From NCBI RefSeq assembly GCF_001682855.1, contig NZ_MAQW01000001.1:899084-963083 (forward strand): 64,000 bases of DNA, written 5' to 3'. Within the stretch, counting starts at the first letter, position 1; every line of letters begins with the position of its first letter. The translations under genes were made by a program, and so were the position numbers. Positions 1 through 7,670 of this stretch are shown piece after piece. This DNA is from Bacillus sp. FJAT-27264 (lineage in GTDB: Bacteria; Bacillota; Bacilli; Paenibacillales; Paenibacillaceae). The notes under the pieces are model-generated. The model saw nothing but the letters and a program-made list of their open reading frames with translations, ran no database searches and was not told the DNA's origin.

Positions 1-410
1 AGCATGACGAAGAAGATCAGCATCCCGACGATCCAGTTCATTTCGCGCGGCGCTTTGTAAGAGCCGGTGAAGAACACACGCATAGTATGAAGGAACATCA
101 TAACGATAACGAGACTTGCGCCCCAGTGGTGCATCCCGCGTACAATTTGTCCGAATGCAACCTTTGTCTGTAAGTATTCCACACTGGCATAAGCATTAAT
201 GATATCAGGAACATAGTACATAGTGAGGAACATCCCAGAGAGAATTTGGATCACTGTGATGAAGAACGTAAGTCCGCCAAAACAGTATACGAACGCCGAA
301 AAGTGATGCGCCGGATTAACATGTTCGGGAACTTCGTGGTCAGCCACATCTCTCCAGATCGGCGTAATATCCAAACGTTCATCAATCCAGTTATAGACAT
401 TTTTAAACAT
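1..410 (-). CDS. qcrB: Menaquinol:cytochrome c reductase, cytochrome b subunit (partial)
   Basis: The first 136 codons of a b6-type cytochrome b; the gene runs off the left edge. It is the membrane core of the menaquinol-cytochrome c reductase that passes electrons from menaquinol to cytochrome c. Visible landmarks are Cys43 in YCFGG (in b6-type proteins this Cys holds an extra haem), the His pair in RGMHHWGA (about residues 94-95) and the His in FLHTMRVF (108), all haem-ligand positions. The ATG start is preceded by AAGGAGG. It lies 6 nt downstream of qcrA in the same direction, as in the B. subtilis qcrABC operon. The family call is firm; the C-terminal part cannot be judged. Confidence 0.93.
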   Translation of the reverse strand, partial: MFKNVYNWIDERLDITPIWRDVADHEVPEHVNPAHHFSAFVYCFGGLTFFITVIQILSGMFLTMYYVPDIINAYASVEYLQTKVAFGQIVRGMHHWGASLVIVMMFLHTMRVFFTGSYKAPREMNWIVGMLIFFVM

Positions 411-416
411 CTGAAT

Positions 417-971
417 TTACGCCTCCTTGTTGGCTACGGTATTCGGTATAATGTCTCCGAGATACACCCAGCCATTATCAATTTTCGTCTTGTATTGATC
501 CAGAGGTTTCGGTGCCACCGCCAGATTCTTGCCCAGCTTGGTATAACGCGCACCGTGACAAGGGCAATGGTATTCATCCGGGTGGGCCTTGTTATTGTTC
601 CAGCCAATCGTACATCCCAGATGTTTACAAATTGGTGAAAGCGCATAAATTTCTCCGCTCTCATTTTTACGGATCCAGGCCGTCAGCGTAGCTGTACTGG
701 CATACCATCCGTCTTGCTGCTGGAGCTCAAATGTAAATTCCTGTGGTTCATCGGTGATTTTTCCGGTTTCCACAACCTTGATGAACTCCCCTGCGCCTTT
801 CTTATGTAGTATCGGGTCCGCAGCAAAGCGGATCATGGGGAGTATTGCACCCACTCCCATAAAAGCAGTGGCACCGCCGAGCGTGTACGTTAAAAATTGC
901 CTGCGTGACATCTCTTTACGGCTGGGTGGTTGGTCGGGCCAGGTCTCCTGTTGCTCATTATAGCTGCTCAT
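417..971 (-). CDS. qcrA: Menaquinol:cytochrome c reductase Rieske iron-sulfur subunit
   Basis: A 184-residue Rieske protein that accepts electrons from menaquinol in the bc complex. The N-terminus carries a twin-arginine-like motif (SRRQFL, residues 22-27) followed by a hydrophobic anchor (about 28-50). The [2Fe-2S] site is complete: C115-K-H117-LG-C120 and C136-P-C138-H139, with C115, H117, C136 and H139 as cluster ligands and C120/C138 as the expected disulfide. The length matches the Bacillus QcrA family. It is transcribed with qcrB from a promoter at about 1146-1174. Confidence 0.95.
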   Translation of the reverse strand: MSSYNEQQETWPDQPPSRKEMSRRQFLTYTLGGATAFMGVGAILPMIRFAADPILHKKGAGEFIKVVETGKITDEPQEFTFELQQQDGWYASTATLTAWIRKNESGEIYALSPICKHLGCTIGWNNNKAHPDEYHCPCHGARYTKLGKNLAVAPKPLDQYKTKIDNGWVYLGDIIPNTVANKEA

Positions 972-1145
972 ATTGCAATATAACCCCCTCTTTCAATATA
1001 TAAGAAAATGTATATCGCCGTAAGATTAAGAGGCTGGACCGAATATGGTGCCCATTTGGAAATAAAAGCGCTTCAGTTATTCTTCTCAATTATTGCTAAA
1101 TTCGATTTCAATGAATAAGATCACATGTCACATAAGTTCAACCTA

Positions 1146-1174
1146 ATCATAGCCCAGGCTCTAAAACCCGTCAA
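1146..1174 (-). promoter_or_regulatory. Sigma-A type promoter of qcrAB
   Basis: On the minus strand TTGACG (1169-1174) and TATGAT (1146-1151) are separated by 17 nt, a near-consensus vegetative promoter about 175 nt upstream of qcrA. The rest of the 972-1253 gap is AT-rich and holds no gene. Redox control by ResD would be expected from B. subtilis, but no certain ResD or Rex box was seen. Confidence 0.6.
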
Positions 1175-1253
1175 GAATATTGTCTATTTTGTGACAAGCC
1201 AAACAGGACCTAAATTCATAAATTGTTGATTTTTCGTCACATTTAACCCTCTT

Positions 1254-1673
1254 TTATTTCTTCCACATTTCCTGAATTCTGTCCCCCACGATGGTATTTA
1301 GACGCCCCCCTTGAGACACTTCAATATTAGGCAGGGCCAGCACTAAATCGCTTTCAATAATCTCATGCCCAGACAGGTTCACATCCGCAGTCAGCACTAC
1401 TGCATACTGGAAGCCACTGGATTTGACTTTATGACAAAGCTCATTTATTAATCCCCTATATCCGGCCCCCATGTACTGCAAAGCGGGATAGGTCACAATT
1501 CGGCCACGAAATGGAATCTCAACAATGTCCATAAAATCACGCAGTCTTTCAAGCGCGGAAGCTGTCTCTACAGGACTCTCTGTACCCTGCAAACCGGTGA
1601 ACGGAATCAAACAAGTATCATAGAACTTTCCATTCTCTTTCCAGCCTGAGGGGTCAAAATCACTAAATTTCAT
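1254..1673 (-). CDS. ypiF: DUF2487 family protein (YpiF-like)
   Basis: A 139-residue soluble protein resembling B. subtilis YpiF (DUF2487), which also sits just upstream of qcrA. The start MKFSDFDPSGWKENGKF and the motif YDTCLIPFTGL are recognisable features of the family; no catalytic residues are known. The ATG has a strong AAGGAGAGG site. It may read into qcrA, but qcrA also has its own promoter in the 280-nt gap. Function is unknown. Confidence 0.75.
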   Translation of the reverse strand: MKFSDFDPSGWKENGKFYDTCLIPFTGLQGTESPVETASALERLRDFMDIVEIPFRGRIVTYPALQYMGAGYRGLINELCHKVKSSGFQYAVVLTADVNLSGHEIIESDLVLALPNIEVSQGGRLNTIVGDRIQEMWKK

Positions 1674-1790
1674 CTCGTTCCTCTCCTTTGTTGATATTAT
1701 AGAGCCAAGTCAGAAATATACAGGTCCTATTATAGTGAACGTGGAAGATGATCGTCTACCTTTGATTCCGTAAAAGTCACTTCAACATAA

Positions 1791-1834
1791 ATATCAGGAC
1801 ATCCGGCCTATGTAAGCACCTTATGTCCTGATAT
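1791..1834. repeat. 12-bp inverted repeat, possible terminator
   Basis: ATATCAGGACAT (1791-1802) is perfectly complementary to 1823-1834 across a 20-nt loop. It lies between the IDEAL-domain gene and ypiF. There is no clear U-run on either side, so a terminator role is only possible; it could also be a protein site. Confidence 0.4.
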
Positions 1835-1915
1835 CCCAAAACAGCCCCACTACACGAGGCTGATGCCTTGATTTTTTCTCAGGTACTTTGCGGGTCCTGA
1901 AAATGTATAAGATCC

Positions 1916-2104
1916 TTAAGCCAGGTTTTTCAGCTCTGCGGTCAGATTGCGGAAAGCAGTCTCGTCCCCCGCAGCCAGCGCTGTGTCGATCTCCCGGTAC
2001 AAGATGTCGGTACGCCGCTTTCGCAGCGCTTCGTCCCACACCATTTCTGCTGCAAGTCCAAGCATCACTTCATAGGTAGCCTTCATTTTGTCCATTCGAT
2101 ACAC
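1916..2104 (-). CDS. IDEAL-domain small protein
   Basis: A 62-residue protein whose C-terminal half fits the IDEAL domain: IDTALAAGDETAFRNLTAEL corresponds to the family pattern IDEALxxGDxxAFxxLtxeL. In B. subtilis this domain closes YpiB, encoded next to ypiF, and here it stands alone as a mini-protein in the same neighbourhood. The ATG at 2104 has a good GGAGGTG site inside the end of the upstream frame (2083-2385), which suggests translational coupling. Role unknown. Confidence 0.7.
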   Translation of the reverse strand: MYRMDKMKATYEVMLGLAAEMVWDEALRKRRTDILYREIDTALAAGDETAFRNLTAELKNLA

Positions 2105-2385
2105 CTCCGCTGTTTAAGAGATTCCGTGTTTTCGGGCCTTCTTTTGTTTTCGGTTACATTGAAGCCGGCTCCTACTAAATCATATTCACCAATTCCAGCT
2201 CCGTTCAACATTATGGCTTCCACATCGATGAATGTGCCTGTGCCTACCTCCGGCTGTGCTTCTTCTGTAAAGAAAAAGGTTCTGGAAGCTGCGGTATGTA
2301 GGTTCGTACACCAATCGGATCTTTTAATGACCTTCTGTTCTTCTACTGCAAAAGCTTCTTTGGCGCCGCAGCCTGGGTTCCCCAT
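2083..2385 (-). CDS. Hypothetical frame between two overlapping genes, possibly the shifted tail of the upstream gene
   Basis: A 100-codon open frame that overlaps the upstream 362-residue gene by 43 nt and the IDEAL-domain gene by 22 nt. Codon use looks plausible (glutamate-rich segments, few rare codons), but the ATG at 2385 has no convincing ribosome site. It may therefore be the C-terminal continuation of the upstream protein, reached by a frameshift or separated by a recent indel, or not a gene at all. Its sequence matches no family recognised here. Confidence 0.35.
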   Translation of the reverse strand: MGNPGCGAKEAFAVEEQKVIKRSDWCTNLHTAASRTFFFTEEAQPEVGTGTFIDVEAIMLNGAGIGEYDLVGAGFNVTENKRRPENTESLKQRRCIEWTK

Positions 2386-3431
2386 GATGTCATCATGACG
2401 GCTGGCCCTTCCAAACTCTCACCTAGCCTCAGCATTCCCAGATGTACCATCATCCGCAAAACCCGCCCTTCCATAATGGAAGTGGCATCATCATAATAAA
2501 ACGGCTTGACTAGCCAGCCTACTCCTCTGACCAGTGAAGGAACACTGACCCACCGGTCTGCACTTGTACTGATCCAGTACACCAGTGAGGGTAGATTGGG
2601 TATGGCACCTTTATACAGTCTTAACCAAAAGGAGAATAACTGTATCAGGTCTTCACATTTTCCAGCTTCCAGCACTGCCACTCCTGCCGCAGTCAACCTT
2701 AGTCGGAAGCCTGCCTCTGAGATCCAGTGACGATGACGGGCGTAATCATATAGCAGGGCCAACCTGGGCGGATAATGCTCGCCTGCCCTTCCGTATCCGA
2801 ACCTCCACCCCCCCTTGTTCAGTAGCGGCTCCGGGATATGAAGAGCATTCATCAGCCCCTGCTGGTAGCGCTTGTAGAGCGCCCCTTCTTGATTTAGCTC
2901 CGGCTCGTTCTCCCCAATATACCGCAGGAACAGCAACAGGTCACTCTCCAGCATATCACCTTCGCTCCGGTATCCTTCAGGCTCGGGACTCCCGTCAACC
3001 TTCTCCAGAATGTGCCGGCCCATGGCTTCCCGAAAACGCGCCTTCAAGTCGCCCGGCATCTGGTATAAATACCGTGTCTGTTGTGAAGCGCCGTTAAAGA
3101 GCCAGCCGCCGTTCTTAAAGCGTGATACCAGTTCCCGATAGTTCCCTTGCTTATCTGGAGTAGTATCAAAGGAGGCCTGCCTCGCTGCGGCCAGCAGATC
3201 CTCAAGACTGAAGTGGCTGCGGCCATCAAACAGCAGCGTGTTCAAGAAGCGTAATTCTTCCGGACTGCTCCCCTGGATATAAGACTCCAGAAAATCCCGG
3301 CTTCCCAGCGTAACCAAGATGCTTTGGATCAAATCATGCTTGGAGTTCTGCTTGCATTGGCACTGGTAGCGTCCCGCAATGGCGGTTAGCTGACCAATAT
3401 CTGCGTAAGTGAGCATATCCGCCAGATTCAT
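2343..3431 (-). CDS. Conserved hypothetical protein, unknown function
   Basis: A 362-residue soluble protein, largely helical and rich in Leu and Arg. The N-terminus (MNLADMLTYADIGQLTAIAG, about residues 1-70) and the later winged-helix-like stretches recall helicase-associated or DNA-binding repeat proteins, but this is only an impression. The start has a GAGGCG site 7 nt upstream. It ends abruptly in AAAPKKLLQ, within a 43-nt overlap with another open frame, so the product may be truncated. No function is assigned. Confidence 0.6.
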   Translation of the reverse strand: MNLADMLTYADIGQLTAIAGRYQCQCKQNSKHDLIQSILVTLGSRDFLESYIQGSSPEELRFLNTLLFDGRSHFSLEDLLAAARQASFDTTPDKQGNYRELVSRFKNGGWLFNGASQQTRYLYQMPGDLKARFREAMGRHILEKVDGSPEPEGYRSEGDMLESDLLLFLRYIGENEPELNQEGALYKRYQQGLMNALHIPEPLLNKGGWRFGYGRAGEHYPPRLALLYDYARHRHWISEAGFRLRLTAAGVAVLEAGKCEDLIQLFSFWLRLYKGAIPNLPSLVYWISTSADRWVSVPSLVRGVGWLVKPFYYDDATSIMEGRVLRMMVHLGMLRLGESLEGPAVMMTSWGTQAAAPKKLLQ

Positions 3432-3504
3432 GTTTTATCGCCTCACCGTTTTACTACCATTATGGGATTTAATGCCCTTTTTATTCCTTTTCACGCAAAA
3501 AAAA

Positions 3505-3524
3505 TAACCCGAATGGTCGGGTTA
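3505..3524 (-). terminator. Rho-independent terminator of the histidine phosphatase gene
   Basis: TAACCCGA/TCGGGTTA stem with loop ATGG, followed on the minus strand by eight U (3497-3504). It includes the stop codon of the gene ending at 3522. Confidence 0.8.
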
Positions 3525-4118
3525 ACGCTGGTTCTGCAGGATATGACGTGAACAATTGTATAACAGCGGGTTCCATTCCTGTCCTTTTTTCTCGAGAATA
3601 GTCAGTGACAGGTTACCAATCCGCTCCACATATTTATCCTTATATAAAGCAATGTACAGTTGGGCCAAGAACCCACCGTGCGAGATGACCAAAATATTCT
3701 TGTCCGGATATCGGGCGGAAATATCATCCATGAAATCAAGTGCACGTGCCTGCAGCTGCTCATCCTTCTCCTGTCCGAGCTCAAGCGTGTTCCATTCCTT
3801 GCCCCATCTCTCTTCACGCTCCGCCGAGGTCAGTCCTTCCACTTGGCCGTAAGCCCGTTCCCGAATTCGTCCATCTGCTTCGAGCAGTGGAATGCCGAGC
3901 TTCTCAGCAACAATACTTCCGGTCTCTGCCGCTCGTGACAGACTGCTAGTAATGCAATAATCCCAACGATAAGGCTCTTGCAATAGTCTTTCTCCTAGCA
4001 TGACTGCCTGCATTTTCCCCTCGTCATTCAGCGGAATATCACTCTGCCCCTGTATCCTACCAGCCGCATTCCAATCTGTCAGCCCGTGCCGCACCAAGCC
4101 CAGCAGCATCCGAATCAC
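3522..4118 (-). CDS. Histidine phosphatase family protein (phosphoglycerate-mutase-like)
   Basis: A 198-residue member of the branch-1 histidine phosphatases. The catalytic RHG motif with its companion residues is visible near the N-terminus (LVRHGLTDWNAAGRIQG, residues 8-24), along with the RAAETG segment, the general acid region (GRIRERAYGQVEG) and the second catalytic His (VISHGGF). The substrate cannot be deduced: related proteins include phosphoglycerate mutases, cobalamin phosphatases and broad-range phosphatases. It is flanked by terminators, so it is probably transcribed alone. Confidence 0.88.
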   Translation of the reverse strand: MIRMLLGLVRHGLTDWNAAGRIQGQSDIPLNDEGKMQAVMLGERLLQEPYRWDYCITSSLSRAAETGSIVAEKLGIPLLEADGRIRERAYGQVEGLTSAEREERWGKEWNTLELGQEKDEQLQARALDFMDDISARYPDKNILVISHGGFLAQLYIALYKDKYVERIGNLSLTILEKKGQEWNPLLYNCSRHILQNQR

Positions 4119-4208
4119 CCTTCCTTATAGTATTGCTTCTTAATGTACCACGGATACAAGCAAAAGTCTTCTTTTAAGAGAGCGGGTGGAATTATGAAAG
4201 TTGTTGTA

Positions 4209-4248
4209 AAAAAACAAAAAGATCCTCTTTACAGATGTAAAGGAATCT
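4209..4248 (-). terminator. Terminator after the sigma/anti-sigma operon
   Basis: Hairpin 4220-4248 (two near-complementary 12-13-nt arms around AGAT) directly after the anti-sigma stop codon, with an A-rich run at 4209-4219 (U-run on the minus strand). Confidence 0.7.
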
Positions 4249-4249
4249 C

Positions 4250-4843
4250 TCATTGTCTACGATAACGGTTCAAGCGGGTCAACGAGAATATTGACAGCCC
4301 TACACCAAGCATGGATAGCATCATCCAATATTGCGGATGTGTAGGTCCCATGCTCACTACAAAAGGCTCAATAATCCCGCCTTCCGAGGTCATTCCGGGA
4401 TACGTTGACTGCCAATCCAAGGAAACGCCAGCAATGCCTGTCTCCACAATTCCACTCTGCGCAGACATAGTATTACTTGGTGTCTTGAACAACGTAAAGT
4501 AAAGGAAGCTACAAATAAACACCGCCAAAAAACAGGCAATCCAAAGGCTGATCCGATGGCGGAAAATCGTGGAGTTCCCTGCTGATCTGCCGTCACCCGG
4601 CATAAGCCAAGGACTTTCCAGGTAAATCCGCTCCATAACCTTTGCATTTACTGCTTCTGCGCGCTCGTCGCTAACTTCTTCTTGCAACTCATAAACCAAC
4701 TGACTACTCTCCTGCCACAACGCCCATTCGGCCGCGCAGTAAGGACAACTCTCGATATGCTTCTCAAGCAATTTGCGCTGGGGGTCGTTGCGGGGAGCGT
4801 CCCATAAAGCGGGGATACTATCTTGCGCTTCCCTGCAGTCCAT
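4250..4843 (-). CDS. Anti-sigma factor with zinc-finger (zf-HC2) domain
   Basis: A 197-residue membrane protein. The N-terminal zinc-binding module of anti-sigma factors is clear: H29-x3-C33-x2-C36 (KHIESCPYC), with Cys3 as a possible fourth ligand. A transmembrane helix follows at about 106-126, and a second hydrophobic stretch near the C-terminus (about 170-188) may be another. It lies 5 nt downstream of an ECF sigma gene, the usual arrangement for a cognate regulator that holds the sigma factor at the membrane. The signal sensed cannot be inferred. Confidence 0.85.
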   Translation of the reverse strand: MDCREAQDSIPALWDAPRNDPQRKLLEKHIESCPYCAAEWALWQESSQLVYELQEEVSDERAEAVNAKVMERIYLESPWLMPGDGRSAGNSTIFRHRISLWIACFLAVFICSFLYFTLFKTPSNTMSAQSGIVETGIAGVSLDWQSTYPGMTSEGGIIEPFVVSMGPTHPQYWMMLSMLGVGLSIFSLTRLNRYRRQ

Positions 4844-4848
4844 TGACC

Positions 4849-5439
4849 TTACATCCTCTCAACCTGCTCCTCATCATAGGCAGGCTCATAGAAATAGGAT
4901 TCGAGTTGGAGCTTCACACTGCTCCTGGCACGGAACAATAATGATTTCACGGAGCTGACACTCTGATCGAGAATCACGGCAATTTCCTGATAATCCATCT
5001 GATCGTATTCACGCAGAATTAACGCAGACCGCTGTTTCTCAGGAAGATTGTTAATGGCTTCACGAACTAAGTTCATCCGTTCTTTGCGAAGTGCAGCCTG
5101 CTCCGGGGCCACCTCCAGTGGTGCTACAGGCGTATATCCACTCTCTTCGAGGGATACGTTACCCGCACGGTTCTTACGAAGTTCACTAAGCACCGTATTA
5201 CGAGCGATCGTATATAGCCAGGTCGAAAAAGATGCATCTACTTCCCGGAAGGAATGTAAACTACGGAACGCCTTGTAGAAGGTCTCCGAGCAGAGATCCT
5301 CTGCGATGAGCTCCATATGGGAATTCTTCAGCATATGGTACACAAACGCCAAAATCTTGCGCTGATAGCGCCGCATCAATTCCGAATATAATTCTGTATT
5401 TCCTTGCTTAATTTGCTGGATCAACTGGGAATCCGTCAT
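4849..5439 (-). CDS. ECF-family RNA polymerase sigma factor
   Basis: A 196-residue sigma-70 family extracytoplasmic-function factor. Region 2 is seen in YHMLKNSHMELIAEDLCSET and FSTWLYTIARN, and the region 4 helix-turn-helix in LPEKQRSALILREYDQMDYQ. I chose the ATG at 5439 over the upstream ATG at 5487 because it follows a GAGGAGG site and gives the family's usual N-terminus (MTDSQLIQQIKQGN). The gene ends 5 nt before its anti-sigma partner. A possible self-recognised promoter lies at 5498-5521. Confidence 0.9.
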   Translation of the reverse strand: MTDSQLIQQIKQGNTELYSELMRRYQRKILAFVYHMLKNSHMELIAEDLCSETFYKAFRSLHSFREVDASFSTWLYTIARNTVLSELRKNRAGNVSLEESGYTPVAPLEVAPEQAALRKERMNLVREAINNLPEKQRSALILREYDQMDYQEIAVILDQSVSSVKSLLFRARSSVKLQLESYFYEPAYDEEQVERM

Positions 5440-5497
5440 GGTGAGTTTCGGCCTCCTCGCCTTCCACGTCTTTCCCGTCCCGAGCACTATATATTAT

Positions 5498-5521
5498 TAC
5501 CGGGCAGGGCTTGAAAAGTTG
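5498..5521 (-). promoter_or_regulatory. Possible ECF-type promoter (autoregulation)
   Basis: On the minus strand CAACTTTT (5514-5521) and CGGTA (5498-5502) are spaced 15 nt between the AAC core and CGGTA, resembling the AAC/CGTx pattern of ECF promoters. It lies about 60 nt upstream of the sigma gene. The match is inexact. Confidence 0.3.
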
Positions 5522-5876
5522 CGGTAGTACTGAAAAAAATGAATTGCCTGACGAACAACACTTCTATGTATATTCACATACCCAAATATTAAGGCATGTA
5601 TCGATGCAGCGCAGTAAAAAAAATCCCGGCTACCGGACATTAACGACATCACGAAACTAGCAATCTCTAAAAATACTTTCCTATTGTACCACACATCTAC
5701 ACAGGATTACATTAATAGACTTGGCCTCGGGAGAAACGTGTCATCCTCTCCTCCCAAAATGCGAATAACAAAGATAGAAGATTAGTTTGTTCAGAGTAAG
5801 ATAATACGTTGGCTTGAAACCTTTGACGGTGGGCAACGATAATATTCAGTGGCAAGAAAATTTTTCAAATAAAGTA

Positions 5877-5906
5877 TTGACAGAATGTAAACGGATACAA
5901 TATACT
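5877..5906 (+). promoter_or_regulatory. Sigma-A promoter of a candidate small RNA
   Basis: A perfect TTGACA (5877-5882) and TATACT (5901-5906) separated by 18 nt, in a gene-free region and pointing to a terminator about 70 nt downstream. Confidence 0.65.
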
Positions 5907-5912
5907 GTAACT

Positions 5913-6006
5913 ACAGTATGGTTTCTCTCCACTCCTATCCAAAACTGCACGGTTCCAAATTATTTTGTGAACTGTAACCGCTTATAATGTAAGCGGTCTT
6001 TTTTTT
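5913..6006 (+). ncRNA. Candidate small regulatory RNA, about 94 nt
   Basis: Between a strong promoter and an intrinsic terminator there is no open reading frame with a start site. The predicted RNA has a CU-rich 5' segment (5921-5940), a possible hairpin (ACGGTTC at about 5949-5955 with GAACTGT at about 5969-5975), and a terminator with ACCGCTTA/TAAGCGGT arms (5977-5984, 5990-5997) followed by eight U. Exposed CU-rich segments that can pair with Shine-Dalgarno sequences are known from FsrA and RsaE/RoxS; a similar mode here is inference. No known RNA family was recognised. Confidence 0.5.
5977..6006 (+). terminator. Intrinsic terminator of the candidate small RNA
   Basis: 8-bp perfect stem (5977-5984 with 5990-5997), 5-nt loop, then C and eight T (5999-6006). 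Confidence 0.8.
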
Positions 6007-6082
6007 GTCTATTTTTAGGAATGATTGGAATTGATGCATGGCTTACTTTGAGGTTTGCGTTGAGGTTTGCATTATGAACCAG

Positions 6083-6268
6083 TAACGGGATTTTCTCCCG
6101 TTATTTTGGTTGCTGCTTCCCTCTTGCTTTAAATAACAGGATTTTCTCCCGTTATTCAGCCCCTATTTGGCAGAAGATTCAATATCTTCACCTATTAACT
6201 GGAGTTTTTCCAGTTAATTCATCCAAAAGTGCCCAGGAGACGAATTTAGCTGGAACTTTTCCAGTTAA
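6083..6268. repeat. Cluster of four small palindromic elements
   Basis: Four hairpin-forming elements of about 21-25 nt lie within 190 nt: 6083-6103 (TAACGGGA...TCCCGTTA), 6132-6156 (same type, one mismatch), 6194-6218 (ATTAACTGGA...TCCAGTTAAT) and 6246-6268 (same, one wobble). Each has a T-rich 5-nt loop. They form two related pairs, as expected of dispersed intergenic palindromes. No coding potential. Confidence 0.7.
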
Positions 6269-6347
6269 TTTGTCTTCACAATATGGCACACGGATAAGGT
6301 GAAATTATTTTGAGCAGAGGCGTCCACGCACCCGAGTCCTCACACGA

Positions 6348-6476
6348 GAGCTCGCACATCAGCGTTCACACACCAAAGTCACGCAACTGAGCTCGCACAG
6401 CAGTGTTCACACACCAAAGCCATGTAACTGAGCTCGCGAACCAGTGTTCACACACCAAAGCCATGTAACTGAGCTC
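6348..6476. repeat. 41-bp tandem repeat, three units plus a partial fourth
   Basis: Units at 6348-6388, 6389-6429 and 6430-6470 each begin GAGCTCGC and contain TTCACACACCAAAG; a fourth begins GAGCTC at 6471. Units 2 and 3 are nearly identical and unit 1 is more diverged. There are no spacers, so it is not a CRISPR array, and no frame is open with a usable start. Together with the palindromes this fills the gap 5488-6501. Confidence 0.85.
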
Positions 6477-6501
6477 CTCTCACCCTAGTTCTAATCAACA
6501 A

Positions 6502-6528
6502 AAAACCGGGGCATTACGCCCCGGTTTT
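6502..6528 (-). terminator. Terminator of the trp-hisC-tyrA operon
   Basis: 11-bp GC-rich stem (6502-6512 with 6518-6528, loop ATTAC) immediately at the tyrA stop codon, with flanking A/T runs. Confidence 0.85.
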
Positions 6529-7622
6529 CACACATATACCGTATAGTCTCTTTGCTGCAGCAGGATCTTGGCTCGCTCCATGTCCATCTCCTGACGGAAG
6601 GACAGGCGCATGATCCCGGGAACGTCTTCCCGGCTCTCAATAATCTGCACGTTGCTAAGGTTGATGCCCTGATCGCCCAGTTCGGTCGCAATCCGCCCGA
6701 TAATACCCGGATGGTCCGGCACATCAATATGAAGGTCGAACAACGGCGTGATGATGCCCTTACGCCGCTCCGGAAGCTGACTGCGGAAACTGTTCGCTTC
6801 GTGAAAAGCCTGTTCAATCCCCGTTCCATCTCCAGCCTCTAGCAAGCCGATAAAGGCATCAACCTCCTGGTTCCAATCCTTCAATAGGCGTAGCATTACA
6901 GAGCGGTTGTTGAGCAGAATATCACGCCAAATCACCGGATCACTGGAAGCAATCCGTGTAATATCACGGAAGCCACCCGCAGCTAATGTGCTATATAGCG
7001 AATCCTTATTGTCGTAAGCATGAATTTGGTTCACCAACGCCACAGCTATGATGTGCGGCAGGTGGCTAATGGCACCAACGATCTCGTCATGGTGCTCGGG
7101 GTCCAGCCTTACAATCTGTGCTTTCGTATGTAGAAGCAGAGATGACAATGAACGATAAGCCTCCTCCGGTACATCAGGTGGAGGTGTGAGTACATAATAG
7201 GCGTTCTCGAACAAGAGTGAAGAGGCTGCTTCCACCCCGGAACGCTCGGAGCCTGCCATCGGATGCCCACCGATAAAATGCACATCCGGCAAATCGAGCG
7301 TGAGCGCACAAGCGGCGATGCTGGCTTTGGTGCTGCCGACATCTGTAATGATGCAGCCTGGTTTCAGTGGGAGCTTACTGAGCTGAATAAGGTATTCCTC
7401 CAGCAGTCCTACAGGTACACATAAAAAAATAAAATCGGCATCAAGTGCCGCTTCCTCGACAGAAAGCGTGGCATGATCAACCACACCTCTGCTAAGGTAT
7501 TTCTGAACGAGTTCAGGACGGTGGGCATGGCCTACAACGGTCAGGCCCTCCTTGCCTTTAAAGCAAAGGGCCAGAGAGCCTCCGATCAGACCGACACCGA
7601 ATATTGCTATTTTTGTCGTCAT
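6528..7622 (-). CDS. tyrA: Prephenate dehydrogenase with C-terminal ACT domain
   Basis: Oxidises prephenate to 4-hydroxyphenylpyruvate in tyrosine synthesis. The 364 residues show an N-terminal Rossmann fold (IAIFGVGLIGGSLA, residues 4-17), the prephenate dehydrogenase core (GGHPMAGSERSGVEAA; SHLPHIIAVAL), and a C-terminal ACT domain from about residue 290 (DVPDHPGIIGRIATELGDQG), which usually confers tyrosine feedback. It is the last gene of the operon, 48 nt after hisC. In B. subtilis the EPSP synthase gene follows tyrA; here a terminator follows instead. Confidence 0.95.
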   Translation of the reverse strand: MTTKIAIFGVGLIGGSLALCFKGKEGLTVVGHAHRPELVQKYLSRGVVDHATLSVEEAALDADFIFLCVPVGLLEEYLIQLSKLPLKPGCIITDVGSTKASIAACALTLDLPDVHFIGGHPMAGSERSGVEAASSLLFENAYYVLTPPPDVPEEAYRSLSSLLLHTKAQIVRLDPEHHDEIVGAISHLPHIIAVALVNQIHAYDNKDSLYSTLAAGGFRDITRIASSDPVIWRDILLNNRSVMLRLLKDWNQEVDAFIGLLEAGDGTGIEQAFHEANSFRSQLPERRKGIITPLFDLHIDVPDHPGIIGRIATELGDQGINLSNVQIIESREDVPGIMRLSFRQEMDMERAKILLQQRDYTVYV

Positions 7623-7670
7623 GTTCTTTGAACTACCTGCCTTCTGTGTTTTCAGTTCACTTGTATCACG

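Noticed and set aside
2585..3097. 170-codon plus-strand frame
   Set aside because: Antisense to the 362-residue gene, with no ribosome site or motif.
5497..5694. 65-codon frame upstream of the ECF sigma gene
   Set aside because: Composition is unusual, it lacks a ribosome site, and it crosses the probable sigma promoter.
6348..6476. CRISPR array
   Set aside because: The 41-bp units are adjacent with no spacers, and there are no cas genes nearby.
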